Shown here: one piece after another, positions 63,001 to 64,000 of the stretch | Position numbering within the stretch: position 1 is the stretch's first letter | Layout of the letters: every line of letters begins with the position of its first letter | Assembly (NCBI RefSeq): GCF_003569765.1 | Contig: NZ_QXMG01000003.1 | Location: forward strand, 62,001-126,000 | DNA: 64,000 bases | Direction: 5' to 3' | Source of the DNA: Caldimonas tepidiphila | GTDB lineage: Bacteria > Pseudomonadota > Gammaproteobacteria > Burkholderiales > Burkholderiaceae_C | Notes under the pieces: generated by a model | Seen by the model: the letters and a program-made list of their open reading frames with translations, nothing else | What the model was told of the DNA's origin: nothing | Database searches by the model: none | Program-made: the position numbers and the translations under genes

Positions 63001-64000
63001 TCAGGGCAGCACGTCCACGCCCAGCGGCGCCGGCAGCGGCAGCGCCACCGCCCGGTTGCCCGGTCCCGCGGACGAGAGCTCGAGCAGCTCGAACCTCGCC
63101 TGGCTCGCCGGGCTGCGGGCCCGGAAGGTCAGGCCGAGCACCTCGCCCTCGCCGACGGCGCCGCCGCCGCTGCCCGGCCGCGCCAGCCTCACCGTCAGCC
63201 GGCCGGCCTGCGCGTCGGCCTGCTGCGAGAAGCTGGTGGGCACGTCGTCCTGCTTCAGCAAGGCGCCCTCCTTCACCTCGACCAGCTCGAAGGCGGCCGG
63301 GTCGAAGCCGAGCTGCAGCGCGGCGCTCGAGATCGGCTCGTCGGTGCTCGCGCGCAGCGCCAGCGTGAACAGCTCGCCGACCTTCGCCTTCGCCGGCGCC
63401 TGCCAGCTCAGGCCGCGCGCGGCGGCGGCCGTCCCGGCCGGGAGCTTCGGCACGGCCGCGGTCGGCGCGGCCCCCTCCGGCGCCGCCTTCGCGGCCGCCG
63501 CGGCGCCCGGGCCGGCGGCACTGGCGGCACCGGCGACGGCCGGCGCGGCCGGCGCGGCAGGCGCGGCCGGGCCGGTGATCGCGCGCGCGTAGACCGGCTG
63601 CGTGCGCAGCGTCGCCTCGCTGCCGGACCAGAACTCCGCCGTCTCCACGTCGACGCGGCGCAGGTTGCGCACGACGCGCGGCGTGATCGACAGCACGATC
63701 TCCGTCTTCTGGTTCTCGTTCTGGTGGGTGCCGAACAGGCGGCCGAGCACCGGCAGCTCGCCGAGGCCCGGCACCTTGTTGGCGGCCTTGCGCTCGTCGT
63801 TGCGGATCAGCCCGACGAGCACCTGCGTCTCGCCGTCGCGCAGCCTCAGCACGGTGCCGGCATTGCGGGTGCCGACGCGGTAGGCGACGGTGCCGGTGCC
63901 GGTGCGCACCTGCTCGCCGAGCGTGCTGACCTCGAGGTTGACCTTGATCGCCACGTCCTCGTCGAGGTGCACGTTGGGCTCGACCTCGAGCTTCAGGCCG
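63001..64000 (-). CDS. gspD: Type II secretion secretin GspD with C-terminal cohesin-like domain (5' end outside)
   Basis: The visible C-terminal part of about 333 residues continues beyond base 64000. Secretin domain signs: VAYRVGTRNAGTVLRLRDGE, VLVGLIRNDERKAANKVPGLGELPVLGRLF and KTEIVLSITPRVVRNL. After an Ala/Pro linker of about 60 residues comes a beta-rich domain of the cohesin type (FTLALRASTDEPISSAALQL, FDPAAFELVEVKEGALL, LTFRARSPASQARFELLEL). GspD forms the outer-membrane pore. The extra domain could bind a partner or substrate at the outlet. The pseudopilin genes follow directly. Confidence 0.9.
   Translation of the reverse strand, partial: GLKLEVEPNVHLDEDVAIKVNLEVSTLGEQVRTGTGTVAYRVGTRNAGTVLRLRDGETQVLVGLIRNDERKAANKVPGLGELPVLGRLFGTHQNENQKTEIVLSITPRVVRNLRRVDVETAEFWSGSEATLRTQPVYARAITGPAAPAAPAAPAVAGAASAAGPGAAAAAKAAPEGAAPTAAVPKLPAGTAAAARGLSWQAPAKAKVGELFTLALRASTDEPISSAALQLGFDPAAFELVEVKEGALLKQDDVPTSFSQQADAQAGRLTVRLARPGSGGGAVGEGEVLGLTFRARSPASQARFELLELSSAGPGNRAVALPLPAPLGVDVLP

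Overview
The window is very GC-rich (by eye about 70%) chromosomal DNA with tightly packed genes and many ATGA/GTGA start-stop overlaps. DapC-type aminotransferase next to dapD/dapE, PhaR, RatA-RnfH-SmpB beside guaB/guaA, fused IcmF and a RegB/RegA pair point to a betaproteobacterium of the order Burkholderiales, probably near the Leptothrix/Rubrivivax group. This assignment is inferred from gene content and gene order. No rRNA, tRNA or CRISPR array was seen.

Layout. 1-11 kb: 5' part of smc, queF, a SET-domain gene, then a one-direction run dapC-dapD-pilU-dapE-prmB-ABC-F ATPase (lysine/peptidoglycan precursor synthesis mixed with a pilus ATPase, ribosome methylation and an ABC-F protein). 11-13 kb: a decayed integrative element of about 2 kb, with a broken tyrosine integrase and 13-bp flanking repeats, inserted at the start codon region of ohr. 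13-20 kb: ohr, an FNR-like regulator without the Fe-S ligands, a NarL-family regulator with a replaced phosphoacceptor, asparaginase, lexA with two SOS boxes, a TonB-like gene with a hexanucleotide repeat, ldcA and tadA. 20-23 kb: a CHASE hybrid histidine kinase. 23.5-31.6 kb: a complete four-gene Wadjet-type (JetABCD) anti-plasmid defence operon. 31.7-41 kb: housekeeping genes guaA, SIMPL-domain gene, guaB, DUF4124 gene, rnfH, ratA, smpB, metC, rimO, phaR. 41.5-46 kb: icmF (fused B12-dependent isobutyryl-CoA mutase) with a divergent AraC-type regulator.

46-64 kb is the most unusual part. A giant secreted multicopper oxidase of 1986 residues (MofA/MnxG/OmpB-like) heads a run of exported genes: a beta-propeller protein, two SCO copper chaperones, a cytochrome c fused to a LivK-like binding protein, and a SurA-N-domain chaperone. 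This run is flanked by type II secretion genes on the other strand: gspF/gspG on the left; three pseudopilins and a secretin with a cohesin-like tail on the right. A RegB/RegA-like redox two-component pair is divergent from the oxidase, and the gap between them holds a palindrome close to the RegR/RegA box. The working hypothesis is a redox-regulated system that secretes a large copper oxidase, possibly for manganese or other metal oxidation or extracellular electron transfer, through a dedicated type II secretion machine. The parts are read from sequence; their cooperation and substrate are inference.
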